This document shows, piece by piece, positions 17,627-26,098 of a stretch of DNA of 64,000 bases; positions within the stretch are counted from its first letter, which is position 1; each line of letters opens with the position of its first letter. Both the position numbers and the translations under genes were made by a program. The notes beneath the pieces are model-generated. The model saw only the letters and a program-made list of their open reading frames with translations, had not been told where the DNA came from and ran no database searches. Where the stretch lies: assembly GCA_013336525.1 (NCBI GenBank), contig JAAXTM010000002.1:558001-622000 (forward strand), given 5' to 3'. The stretch is from Geobacteraceae bacterium. GTDB lineage: Bacteria; Desulfobacterota; Desulfuromonadia; Geobacterales; Pseudopelobacteraceae.

Positions 17627-18613
17627 TCAGTTTTTGTTTGCCGGAGTGGAAAGCAAAGCGGCCAGGGACTGCGATCCTGTTTCCCTCTGGATCTGATCAA
17701 GCAGATATTCCAAGCGGGCATCCCCGTACGCCGTATGGAAATCCGCAATAGTGGCATTCTTGGCATCACCTTCACTCAAGCCGGCATCCTCAGCTTTGAG
17801 CCCTCGGGCATAAACAACGGCGGGTACCCGGTCAATCTGGTACCGCCGGAACAACAGGGGATCTACTGCCAGGCTTGCCGGTACCATCTCGCATTCTCCT
17901 TCCTGTGGGCGGCACGACTGGTCACGCTGGAGTACTGAGGCGATGAAGCTGATGGTCGGCTGGATCTTCGTCATCCCATCTACGAACCCGCGCATGACCA
18001 GGGTGACGTTCGGGTCTCCCAGGCGGGACACAGAAGCGGCATAGTTCCTGATCGTCTGGAGCGGCATGGCCGAGGAAACGAAAACATAGATGCGCTCGGA
18101 GTTGGTGAGTTTCCCTTTGCTTTCTTTTTTGGCCTTATCTGCGTAGTAGCCGGTGACCTTATCCCCAAAGACTTCTTTCTTGATTCGCTCTGTCTCACTC
18201 AATACGCGCAACTGAAATTCATCAGAGTGGTAGTAGGAATCAAGCGTTCCGGCCAAATCAGACATTTCGCGGTCATTGCGGTTTTTGGGAATTGCCAATC
18301 GCTCTGCAAGTTGGTCGGCTTTGGCCAGGGTATTGGCAAGATCCGGCACACTCATTCCTTCCACGTCAGTCTCCTTCCACACGGTTCCATTCACAACAAC
18401 CTTCACCTTTTTAAGCTTCGTCTGGATGAAGGCTCTGCCGGGTTTACCGCTACACGTGCCCACTTTATTGAGATAAACCGTATCCTCGACGATCCTATCC
18501 ACGATGCAGCAGGTATCGGGGGTAGTGATATATCCAGGATTACCGGCAGCAGATACAGCCCAGGGTGCAGCGATAAATAAACAGGACATCAATTGAGTGC
18601 ATAGCCGACGCAA
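17627..18613 (-). CDS. trbC: TrbC, F-type pilin assembly protein
   Basis: 328 residues from a TTG at 18613, chosen because AAGGAGGG stands five bases upstream and gives a proper signal peptide (RRLCTQLMSCLFIAAPWAVS). An ATG at 18589, overlapping the traU stop, is the alternative. The TrbC domain is in the second half: RIYVFVSSAMPLQTIRNYAA (about 170-190) and the closing VPAVVYARG segment, a thioredoxin-like fold without the catalytic pair. TrbC is periplasmic and needed for F pilus assembly, acting with TraW; traW lies two genes upstream. Confidence 0.82.
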   Translation of the reverse strand: MRRLCTQLMSCLFIAAPWAVSAAGNPGYITTPDTCCIVDRIVEDTVYLNKVGTCSGKPGRAFIQTKLKKVKVVVNGTVWKETDVEGMSVPDLANTLAKADQLAERLAIPKNRNDREMSDLAGTLDSYYHSDEFQLRVLSETERIKKEVFGDKVTGYYADKAKKESKGKLTNSERIYVFVSSAMPLQTIRNYAASVSRLGDPNVTLVMRGFVDGMTKIQPTISFIASVLQRDQSCRPQEGECEMVPASLAVDPLLFRRYQIDRVPAVVYARGLKAEDAGLSEGDAKNATIADFHTAYGDARLEYLLDQIQRETGSQSLAALLSTPANKN

Positions 18614-19617
18614 CAGACCCTCCTTCGTGTCAGTGACCAGAGAAAATTGTCAGGAGACGTGTTGGTAGTCCCGAAAGGCGGGTTCTTTGCCGTTCCCCAG
18701 ATCAGCGAGGGCCTGCCAATGGGTATGCAGTCGTTGCCACGTACCGGTCTAGCTATCTGGAGACGGTAATTGCTTTTGACGAGAATCGGCGTCACGACCC
18801 CGGCACTGGCGCACTGGTTGATGCCGGTATCATAGAGAAGCGTTTCTCGCCCGAGCTTGAACAGCATCCGGGCCGCCAGCCCGGCATTGACGTTGAGGGG
18901 ATTGTTTTCGATCATGCTCCCTGACAGGGGATAGAAAGAGCCCCAGCTCCCCATACACCAGAACAGGGGATCAATCGGATACGTAACAGTTGCCGCCACG
19001 CTGTCGGCAACGCACGCCAACTGCGAAACCGGATTACCGAACAGGAGCGCCTCCGGGTTGATGATGAAGGACAGGCTGTCATCGTTCCACATGGGATCGA
19101 CTTCCGTCATGTAGGCCAGGTCGAACGCCCGGTTCTCCGCGCAGGGGAAATCCATGAACAGCTTCAGGATCGACCAGGCTGGGAAGTAGAAGTAATGTGC
19201 CTGCTGGAAAGCAAAGTCCGAATCGCCGTACTCCTTGCTGCGGATCTCTCCGGATGAAAAGCCGGGCTTCGGGTTGGTCATGCCGGTGCCCATTACCGGG
19301 AAGCAGAACGGGTCCTTGACCGTCTCGATCAGACGGGCATGCTCCCAGAAAGCAGTTGACACGCCAAGGATCAGTATCCCTTTGCTGTCCGGACAGGCAC
19401 AGACCGGTGAAGTGACGTTGCCGGGAGCCGGCTCGGCGCCATTGCCGTAGGAGACGCTCCCCATCTTCACGGGGAACATGCATTGCCAGCAAATATCGGT
19501 CACTGGGTTGAGCACCTTACCCTTGCAAGCACCGCCAGCCCCGTAGGCAACTGGTACTGTTAGAAAGAGCGTGACCAATACGATGATAGTTATGTTATTG
19601 CTCAGGTTCATCCTCAT
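18589..19617 (-). CDS. traU: TraU, conjugal DNA-transfer protein
   Basis: 342 residues with a signal peptide (TIIVLVTLFLTVPVAYGAGG) and many cysteines, including ICWQCMFPVKMG, VCACPDSKG and DPFCFP, all hallmarks of the F-type TraU family. The disulfide-rich periplasmic protein is needed for DNA transfer more than for pilus formation. It overlaps the lipoprotein gene upstream by 23 bases and trbC downstream. A DsbC-like isomerase earlier in the operon would help it fold. Confidence 0.88.
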   Translation of the reverse strand: MRMNLSNNITIIVLVTLFLTVPVAYGAGGACKGKVLNPVTDICWQCMFPVKMGSVSYGNGAEPAPGNVTSPVCACPDSKGILILGVSTAFWEHARLIETVKDPFCFPVMGTGMTNPKPGFSSGEIRSKEYGDSDFAFQQAHYFYFPAWSILKLFMDFPCAENRAFDLAYMTEVDPMWNDDSLSFIINPEALLFGNPVSQLACVADSVAATVTYPIDPLFWCMGSWGSFYPLSGSMIENNPLNVNAGLAARMLFKLGRETLLYDTGINQCASAGVVTPILVKSNYRLQIARPVRGNDCIPIGRPSLIWGTAKNPPFGTTNTSPDNFLWSLTRRRVCCVGYALN

Positions 19618-20065
19618 ACCGCACCTTGAATTCGGACCCTTCGTCCGTGATTATGATGGCCGCTCCGTTGCTTCCGGTCGGATATCGACCGACAGATCCT
19701 TTGCCACGATTGGAATTGCTGTTGGCCTCTAGTTGCTCTGGCGAAACAGCACCCCAGTCGTGGCCACGGAATCGACTCTGCACTGCCAGCAACTCTTCCA
19801 TGAATTTCCCGTTACTGCTGAAGTCATCCATAACTTTTCGCGACAGGACAAATTGCTTACCTCTATCTGTATCTGAAGATTCCGAGGACTTGCTGGTGAC
19901 AGCCCTCCCTGCTTTGGCAACCCAGTTGACCGGTGCCAGGATGGGTGCCGCCACGGACGGCAGTCGGGTTGTTTCCTCGACGTTCGTCCAGGATTCGTGT
20001 GAGCAGCCGGCGCAAAGCGCCAAGATGCCAGCCATACAGAGTGATTGAGTAATAAGTGAATTCAT
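19595..20065 (-). CDS. Small lipoprotein of the transfer operon
   Basis: 156 residues with a lipoprotein signal: SLCMAGILALCAGCSHESW, lipidated Cys at about residue 21. The mature part is hydrophilic, without recognised domain. The 5' end overlaps traW by four bases and the 3' end overlaps traU by 23, so it is certainly in the operon. Not recognised. Probably an outer-membrane-anchored accessory of the TraW/TraU/TrbC assembly group. Confidence 0.65.
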   Translation of the reverse strand: MNSLITQSLCMAGILALCAGCSHESWTNVEETTRLPSVAAPILAPVNWVAKAGRAVTSKSSESSDTDRGKQFVLSRKVMDDFSSNGKFMEELLAVQSRFRGHDWGAVSPEQLEANSNSNRGKGSVGRYPTGSNGAAIIITDEGSEFKVRYEDEPEQ

Positions 20066-20718
20066 TGGGCTCCTTTCTTGTCTTGTGACGATCTGGACGC
20101 AGCTTTTGCCTTGCCAACCGGCAGCGCGACTTCAGTTACCTCCATCAACCGACCCTTCTGCTTGATGACCGATGGTACGGCCTTCAGCTTGAGGCGTTCT
20201 ATCATCTTCCGGTCGGCATAGAACAATGGACGACTGATCCGCTTCGACACACCCCCGAAATTCCCCTCGGTCAGGAGGAGCGTTACATCGAGTCGCTTGT
20301 CATACTCGGAGGCGGCAAACCACTTCACCTGATCCGGGTCGGTGCCGTTGATGATCACCAGCGTTTTCGGATAGGTCACGTAATCGAGCGGATTGAAGGT
20401 GTAACCCTTGGGGTAGAGAATGCTGCCCTTGCCGTCTGGTACGTCGATCTCGGTTGTATAGGTCATGTCAACCGGGAAGCTCCGGCTCCGCTTCGCCCGC
20501 GGCAGACTCGCCTTGTCCGGCGGTCCCTGGTAATTCTCGACCTTCCGCTTGTCCAGCACCTTGTTCCAGTCCACTTGCCGGGCCCGTGCTTCGATCTCGG
20601 CCAGGGCATCCCGCTCCGTGATTCGGTACGTGGTTCCGTAAGTACCAATCACCTTGGCTTGCGCCGACGAAATACCAAGCACCAGAGCTATCACTGCCAA
20701 TCCTGTGCGCCTGATCAT
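20062..20718 (-). CDS. traW: TraW, F-type pilus assembly protein
   Basis: 218 residues with a signal peptide ending SSAQAK. The segment VIGTYGTTYRITERDALAEI at the start of the mature protein and YPKGYTFNPLDYVTYPKTLV in the middle are TraW family signatures. TraW is a periplasmic protein that works with TrbC in pilus assembly. The start overlaps the traN stop by four bases (20715-20718). Confidence 0.88.
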   Translation of the reverse strand: MIRRTGLAVIALVLGISSAQAKVIGTYGTTYRITERDALAEIEARARQVDWNKVLDKRKVENYQGPPDKASLPRAKRSRSFPVDMTYTTEIDVPDGKGSILYPKGYTFNPLDYVTYPKTLVIINGTDPDQVKWFAASEYDKRLDVTLLLTEGNFGGVSKRISRPLFYADRKMIERLKLKAVPSVIKQKGRLMEVTEVALPVGKAKAASRSSQDKKGAQ

Positions 20719-23700
20719 TTCGGCGTCGCCTGGTACTTGTTCTGGATGTTTTGCATGATGGTCTGTTGTGAACCATCAATCTTGGTAGCAAGATCCTTCT
20801 GTACATCTTCGAAATATTCCGAAAGATCGATCCTCGAAAAATCCAGTGCCTGGAATTCGTCTGGCGTAAAGCCGCGGCAGTTGGGTGCTTCGGGTACACC
20901 CCAGCCGCCGTTCGGCTGAAATGATTGCAGTTGCGGTCTCCCTTGTTCATGTATGATCCTCGCCATTTTCGAGTTGAAGCAGCAGAAACTCTTGGCCTTC
21001 TGCACACATCCCACCAACGGCCACTTCTTCTGGCAGTAGTCCCCCACGTAGTGGCACTGTTTGCCTTCTTTCTGCATCCCGGTCTGAATGTCACCCTGAT
21101 CACATCCGCTTCCCATCAGCACCTTCATTACTACCAGGACGACTACTGCGATTATGATGGTGGCTGGGTTGAACAGGGCAGCGGCATACGCCTGCAATCC
21201 AGCTCCAAGGGCAGAAGCTCCTGTCGCTCCGCTGGCCATGGTTGCGTACGCACCTGTTGCTGCCGCTCCTGATAGGGTTGTCGTAGTTCCGGCAGCGGAT
21301 ACAACTGTCATGGAGGTGACTGCACCGGTAGCAGTGGTAGATATCGCCGAAATCTGAGCTGCACCGGTCACAAGTGCGTTGCCGTAATAGGCGACCTGAC
21401 CGATTTCATAGGCCATCTGAATGCCCTGAACCGCTGTCGAGATGCTGCTGCCGGTATCTTCCGAAGCCACCTTGTCGCTCTCGCAGCAGTTGTTGAGGTA
21501 CCCGACCGTCATACCGGGGGGACGGCAACGTGACGCTTTTCCGTTGAAGATGTAGATCTGGCCGAGGCAATTTCCATTTGCATCTTTCGGCCCGTCATCC
21601 TGAAGCATTGACTCGTCGAGAGTGGTCGTCACCTCAGATCCGGGCGCTCCGGGATTGAAACAGGGGTTCGGGGAGCACTGCATCTTGTTCTGGTATTCCA
21701 TGCAAGCATACTGAGTCCCGAGCGGACAGGTATTGAACCCCTCGAAGCAGCTGTCCTTCTGCGGATTGTAGATACCGGCGGCGCTGCAGATCGGCACCGC
21801 CTCGCACTTGCCGATGGGAAGCGGTGTGTATGTTGTTCCCGCCGGGCAGTTGTGCTGGACTTCGGAAACGCACTTATCAAGCGTGGTTGAAAAAGTAGTG
21901 GTAGCGGCCTGGGAGAAGGTTGGGTCCTTGGGACAGGTAACAGGTTGAAGGCACTTGAAGTCAGCCTGACTCCAGCCGTAGGTGCCGCAATTGCGGGTCA
22001 GCGTGGCCTGGCAGACGTTGAGGCTCGCGTCATAAGAACCATTGGCGCATACCGGCGACGAGAAACAGAGATTGGCGGCAGCATCAAAAGAGTAGGTGCC
22101 GCAGTCCCTGGTAATGGTTGCTTCGCAGAGGTCAGTTGTGGTGTTTAGGGTGCCGTTCGGACAGGAAGGCACAAGAATACACAGCCCGCTGGCGCTGTCA
22201 TAGGTTCCCTGGGTGCAGGTTGGCGTATAAGCGGCCCAGCAGACATCCATGTTTGGGTCGAAGTTGCCGCCTGAACAGGTCGGGTTGGTTGCAGAAAGGC
22301 ACTGATTACCATTGATGAGAGCCTGACCGGCAGGACAGACCATCTGGGTCGAAGCCATCGTGAATGCCCCGGATAACATCCAATCACTTGCCGGTGACCC
22401 ATCGGCACAATAACGATCCATGAAGTAGTAGCTGCAATTGCCAACGCTATCGCATTGCAACGCCGACAGAGCGTAACCGGTACTGGTCAGCTCGGTTCTT
22501 GCCAAGAGACTGAGGGGGGACTGAATCGTAATAGCGTCAGAGCCGAGGCAACAGTAATTTGCAGCAACATTCACCTGCCCCTGGGGGCCATTGGGGCAGG
22601 AGATACTTACATTGCAGCAGGAGTCTGCATACGGTGCGCAAAGAAACGATTGAGGACTGCAGGATAAAACCTGTTGTGCGCTGGCACCGGTGATGGCGTC
22701 ACATTTGTTTGTGACCACATTGTACGTGGTGCCTGCCGGGCATTCGGGAGCTTTTTCGCAGCGCCCCCGGGAACTGTTATAATTGTAGCCTCCCGGACAA
22801 GATGGCACGAAGGGTTGGACGCAGAGATTGTACGAGGCGTTGTAGCTGCCATAGGTACAAATAGGCGACCGTTCGCACTTGCCTGTCGAACCGTTGTAGG
22901 CGTAGCCATTGGCAGTGTCGCAGACCGGCATCCATGCTTTTTCGCACCGATCCTTTGCCGAAATGAACACTCCTCCGTCAGTGCATGTTGCCGACTTCAC
23001 ACAACGGTCGTAGGTCTGACTGGCCGGGTTGGCGTCATAGGAATAGCCAACGGGACAATCGTTTTGAACCAGTTTCTCACAGCGGTCGGCAACCGGACTG
23101 AAGGTGCCGTTTTCCGGACAGGTCACTGCCTTGATGCATTTGTCGATACCAGAATCCCAGGTGTAGCCGCTGCCGCACACGTTCTGAGCAGTGGCCTGAC
23201 ACATGTCACGAGTTGTCTCCAGAGTAGAGCCAGCCGGACAGACTGGTGCGGTAAAGGTTTCAACGCATTCCGTGGAACCGACCGGGCAGAATTGTCCTTG
23301 AGTCGTCTGAATGCAGTTGGCTGTTTCTCCCGGGTCACCGGCATAGCCGTTGTTATTCAGATCCTGACCGCACATGATGTTGTTGATGGCATTGGGATCA
23401 GGTGGTGGCGGGGGAGGTGGCGGCGGTGGCGGAGTGATCGTGCCGGGATCAATGTACGACAGGGCACAGTCGAGCTTGCCGGAAAATTCGACGATCTGTG
23501 AGCTTCTTGTCCCATCGAGACCGCTGGACCAAATCCCGTCACTACCCATGACGACTGCCTGCGGGTCCTGTCCGGTATAGGCGCCAGCAGCCGGCCACTT
23601 CGTGAATGGAAGTCCCGATCCGTCAATAGCGTTGAATCCGACAGGCCCGAACTCTTTCCAGGCGTCAATGTAGGTGCTCTTATCCGAGGTTGCTGTCCCC

Positions 23701-24089
23701 AGATACGCGCCATAGCGCTTGATCAGGAAATCCAGTGTCTGCTGGCTGTCCACGCTGACCGGCTTGGCCGCCCCGAACTGTCCAAGAGACAACATCCTCT
23801 TGAGCGAGGCCGTGTCAGTGCCGGTCATCAGGTACTCCCGACTGATGTTCGCCGAAAAATCGAAATAGATGTCGGGAAGCGACTGGCTGCCACTGACGGC
23901 TGATTTGGCGATGGCGTAGGTTTTGCCGTTGAATTCGGTGAAGAATGCCAAGGCATCGCTGTAACGATGAGTGGTGCCCGTCGTGATGGTGTCCTGGCAA
24001 CTGACAACAGCTTGAGCCGTGCTGGTTATCCCGGAGAGGGAGAGCAGGAGCACGGCATAGAGAACTGAGTAGGCAATACGGAATAGCAT
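20715..24089 (-). CDS. traN: TraN-like mating-pair stabilisation adhesin, double length with Cys-rich repeats
   Basis: 1124 residues from the ATG at 24089, chosen because the signal peptide (MLFRIAYSVLYAVLLLSLSG) starts there and the upstream gene stops five bases before. A non-Cys N-terminal domain ends at a tract of eleven prolines (about residues 219-230, DNA 23400-23432). Then come more than ten cysteine-rich repeats of 30-40 residues with the theme C-x-NG-x-Y-x7-C, to about residue 860. A hydrophobic stretch (FNPATIIIAVVVLVVMKVL, near 980) precedes a final Cys-rich part. F TraN is about 600 residues and binds a receptor in the recipient's outer membrane; the repeats here roughly double it. 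The family call rests on Cys-richness, place before traW, and size. Confidence 0.75.
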   Translation of the reverse strand: MLFRIAYSVLYAVLLLSLSGITSTAQAVVSCQDTITTGTTHRYSDALAFFTEFNGKTYAIAKSAVSGSQSLPDIYFDFSANISREYLMTGTDTASLKRMLSLGQFGAAKPVSVDSQQTLDFLIKRYGAYLGTATSDKSTYIDAWKEFGPVGFNAIDGSGLPFTKWPAAGAYTGQDPQAVVMGSDGIWSSGLDGTRSSQIVEFSGKLDCALSYIDPGTITPPPPPPPPPPPDPNAINNIMCGQDLNNNGYAGDPGETANCIQTTQGQFCPVGSTECVETFTAPVCPAGSTLETTRDMCQATAQNVCGSGYTWDSGIDKCIKAVTCPENGTFSPVADRCEKLVQNDCPVGYSYDANPASQTYDRCVKSATCTDGGVFISAKDRCEKAWMPVCDTANGYAYNGSTGKCERSPICTYGSYNASYNLCVQPFVPSCPGGYNYNSSRGRCEKAPECPAGTTYNVVTNKCDAITGASAQQVLSCSPQSFLCAPYADSCCNVSISCPNGPQGQVNVAANYCCLGSDAITIQSPLSLLARTELTSTGYALSALQCDSVGNCSYYFMDRYCADGSPASDWMLSGAFTMASTQMVCPAGQALINGNQCLSATNPTCSGGNFDPNMDVCWAAYTPTCTQGTYDSASGLCILVPSCPNGTLNTTTDLCEATITRDCGTYSFDAAANLCFSSPVCANGSYDASLNVCQATLTRNCGTYGWSQADFKCLQPVTCPKDPTFSQAATTTFSTTLDKCVSEVQHNCPAGTTYTPLPIGKCEAVPICSAAGIYNPQKDSCFEGFNTCPLGTQYACMEYQNKMQCSPNPCFNPGAPGSEVTTTLDESMLQDDGPKDANGNCLGQIYIFNGKASRCRPPGMTVGYLNNCCESDKVASEDTGSSISTAVQGIQMAYEIGQVAYYGNALVTGAAQISAISTTATGAVTSMTVVSAAGTTTTLSGAAATGAYATMASGATGASALGAGLQAYAAALFNPATIIIAVVVLVVMKVLMGSGCDQGDIQTGMQKEGKQCHYVGDYCQKKWPLVGCVQKAKSFCCFNSKMARIIHEQGRPQLQSFQPNGGWGVPEAPNCRGFTPDEFQALDFSRIDLSEYFEDVQKDLATKIDGSQQTIMQNIQNKYQATPK

Positions 24090-24094
24090 CTGGT

Positions 24095-26098
24095 TTACCT
24101 CGACTGCATCGGCTGCTTCTGGCCGCTGGAACAGATATTGTCCTTGCCTGCCAGCCTGAGCGTCTGAATGACCGTGGCAGCCTCGGCAAACTCGTTGATG
24201 CACTGGCAATCGATAACGATTTCTTCTCCCGGGTCGGCAGGACAGCTGTTGTTGATGCAGGTCTTGTAGAAAATGTCATAGGACTGTGCCGGTACCCGCA
24301 TGTCAGTGACATTTCCGGTCGTCGTCACCTGGGTGTCGGTCTTGGCGATGCGTGTTTTGCAGGCCACTTCACATTCGGACGCCGGGTCCCGTTGCGGCAG
24401 GTTGATGCTACCGTTGGCAATGTTCCACCCCGTAGGGCCGAGTCGTGGGTCCTGAAACGTCAGATTCGCTGTGTTGTCGCTGGCAGAAGAGACCACCTTC
24501 CCGAAACGGGTCGCCACATCAGAGAAGTCGTATTGCTGACTGCCGCAGACGTACGTACGCTTCTTGTGCCACCAGTCCCGGCAGATCTTGTTGGTACCCA
24601 CCTGGCCGGTGAAGTTCTTACAGGAAGGGAGCGGGTTGAAGCCGGTCGGATTGAAGTTCTGGTAGGTCACGACTCCGTCGATATCTTCTTCCTTCAAGCG
24701 ACAGTCCGGATCGTTGGCCAGGGTGGCACACTTGTCCTCAACCCCCTCGGTGTAGGCGTCCTCTTTGAATTCGAAAAAATAGCTCCAGTCGAACGAGACA
24801 CCTTGAGCACCCTTTGCCGGACAGACAATGCCGGTCTGGACTGACGTGTCGAATCCGTTGATGACTCCGTCTACGGATGCCGAAGCGGAATTGCAGCCGC
24901 CGCCACTCATGTTGTTCATGTTGAAGGTAGCGGACATGAGCTGGCCGAGCTTGGCCGGGTCTGGTGTGGACACAGTGACGGGTTTAACTGTATGCCAGCC
25001 ATCTCCGCCCGGACTGCCGCCGCAGTTGTTGTGGGCCGCTCCCGGTCCTCCGGGGCCGGTATCCAGGTATTCCAATTGATAGGTTAGATCATCGACCTTA
25101 TGAACCCGTATGTAGACCAGGTGATCGGTACAAAGTGCACTGCTTCCTGAGTCGTTGAAGGACGTGGTGGTAGTATCAACACGGCCAGCCCGGTCAACCG
25201 TGCAGATGCTTGACTTGCCCTGAGCCTCCCGGGCCGCACCCGAGTTGGAGATCATGTAGTAGAAACTGCTCGGGTCGGATGATTGGGAGATGGCAGCAGA
25301 ATCCCGAGCTGCCGTCAACTGGGGCCAGTTGGTGTAATACCCCGTCAGGGTATCCACTGTTGGGGAGGAAGCGAATGCCGCGACACTCGTGGCGGCATTG
25401 TTCGTTTTGGTGGTCACTTGCCCGTAATAGGTAATGGTGGTGATGTCGGTATTGACGTTGGTAATGGTGAAGGAGGTATTGCTGGTATGAACTGCATTGA
25501 CAATACCCCCACCGATATCCTTCAACACGATGGCGCTGTTGACCCAGACCAGGTTGCTGCCACAACTGCTGTTGATGCAATAGCAGCCACCGAGATCGGT
25601 AATGGACGCCGGTGCTTCAGTGACCCGGCCATCAGCATCGGCGGCCCACGTATAATATTTGCAATTCGTCCAGCTACCGGCATTACAGGAGATGAAGCCG
25701 TTGGCGCAGACCCCTGACACAAGCGACGGCACAGCGTGAACATTGTCGATGGTGCCATCAGTGTTTAGATCCTGGCTGACGATAACCTGCTGCAGGTCAC
25801 CGGTTCCTGACGGCTGTATCATCACCTCCAGGAATTTTGCCGATGAGGGGGCGTTCAGGGTTGCCGGGAAGCTGGTAGCGCCGTTCACCGTCTGCATGAG
25901 GTTCGATGAGTTGGTCATCGGCAACGAGATGTTGCTGTTGACAGAATTCTTACTGCCGAACCGGGAGAGCGCCGACTGACCGGCATTCTGGCCAGCGGTC
26001 TTCCCATCGATTCCGAAGGCAGACGTGCTGCCTAACGTCACAGACATCATCAGACTAACTGCGGTATTTCTTGACCATCTCACGGATTGCATCCTCAT
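24095..26098 (-). CDS. Large secreted protein of the transfer operon, unknown
   Basis: 667 residues. The ATG at 26098 overlaps traC by 44 bases but gives a full signal peptide (RSVRWSRN-like basic start, then TAVSLMMSVTLGSTSAFG); a shorter start at 26050 would lose it. The mature protein has scattered cysteine pairs (GGCYCINSSCGSN; CKNFTGQVGTNKICRDWW; VIDCQCINEF) and Thr/Ser-rich stretches typical of surface proteins. It sits between traC and traN, five bases from traN. It may be an N-terminal part of a split TraN function or a separate adhesin; no family was recognised. Confidence 0.65.
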   Translation of the reverse strand: MRMQSVRWSRNTAVSLMMSVTLGSTSAFGIDGKTAGQNAGQSALSRFGSKNSVNSNISLPMTNSSNLMQTVNGATSFPATLNAPSSAKFLEVMIQPSGTGDLQQVIVSQDLNTDGTIDNVHAVPSLVSGVCANGFISCNAGSWTNCKYYTWAADADGRVTEAPASITDLGGCYCINSSCGSNLVWVNSAIVLKDIGGGIVNAVHTSNTSFTITNVNTDITTITYYGQVTTKTNNAATSVAAFASSPTVDTLTGYYTNWPQLTAARDSAAISQSSDPSSFYYMISNSGAAREAQGKSSICTVDRAGRVDTTTTSFNDSGSSALCTDHLVYIRVHKVDDLTYQLEYLDTGPGGPGAAHNNCGGSPGGDGWHTVKPVTVSTPDPAKLGQLMSATFNMNNMSGGGCNSASASVDGVINGFDTSVQTGIVCPAKGAQGVSFDWSYFFEFKEDAYTEGVEDKCATLANDPDCRLKEEDIDGVVTYQNFNPTGFNPLPSCKNFTGQVGTNKICRDWWHKKRTYVCGSQQYDFSDVATRFGKVVSSASDNTANLTFQDPRLGPTGWNIANGSINLPQRDPASECEVACKTRIAKTDTQVTTTGNVTDMRVPAQSYDIFYKTCINNSCPADPGEEIVIDCQCINEFAEAATVIQTLRLAGKDNICSSGQKQPMQSR

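Noticed and set aside
22674-23501. Plus-strand open frame of 275 codons inside traN
   Set aside because: It is the reverse frame of the Cys-rich repeats, whose biased codons keep the opposite strand open; composition is unlike a protein and traN is strongly supported.
20715-24089. Regular cysteine repeats as a CRISPR-like or minisatellite DNA array
   Set aside because: The repetition is at protein level (Cys spacing); the DNA repeats are diverged and have no fixed spacer.
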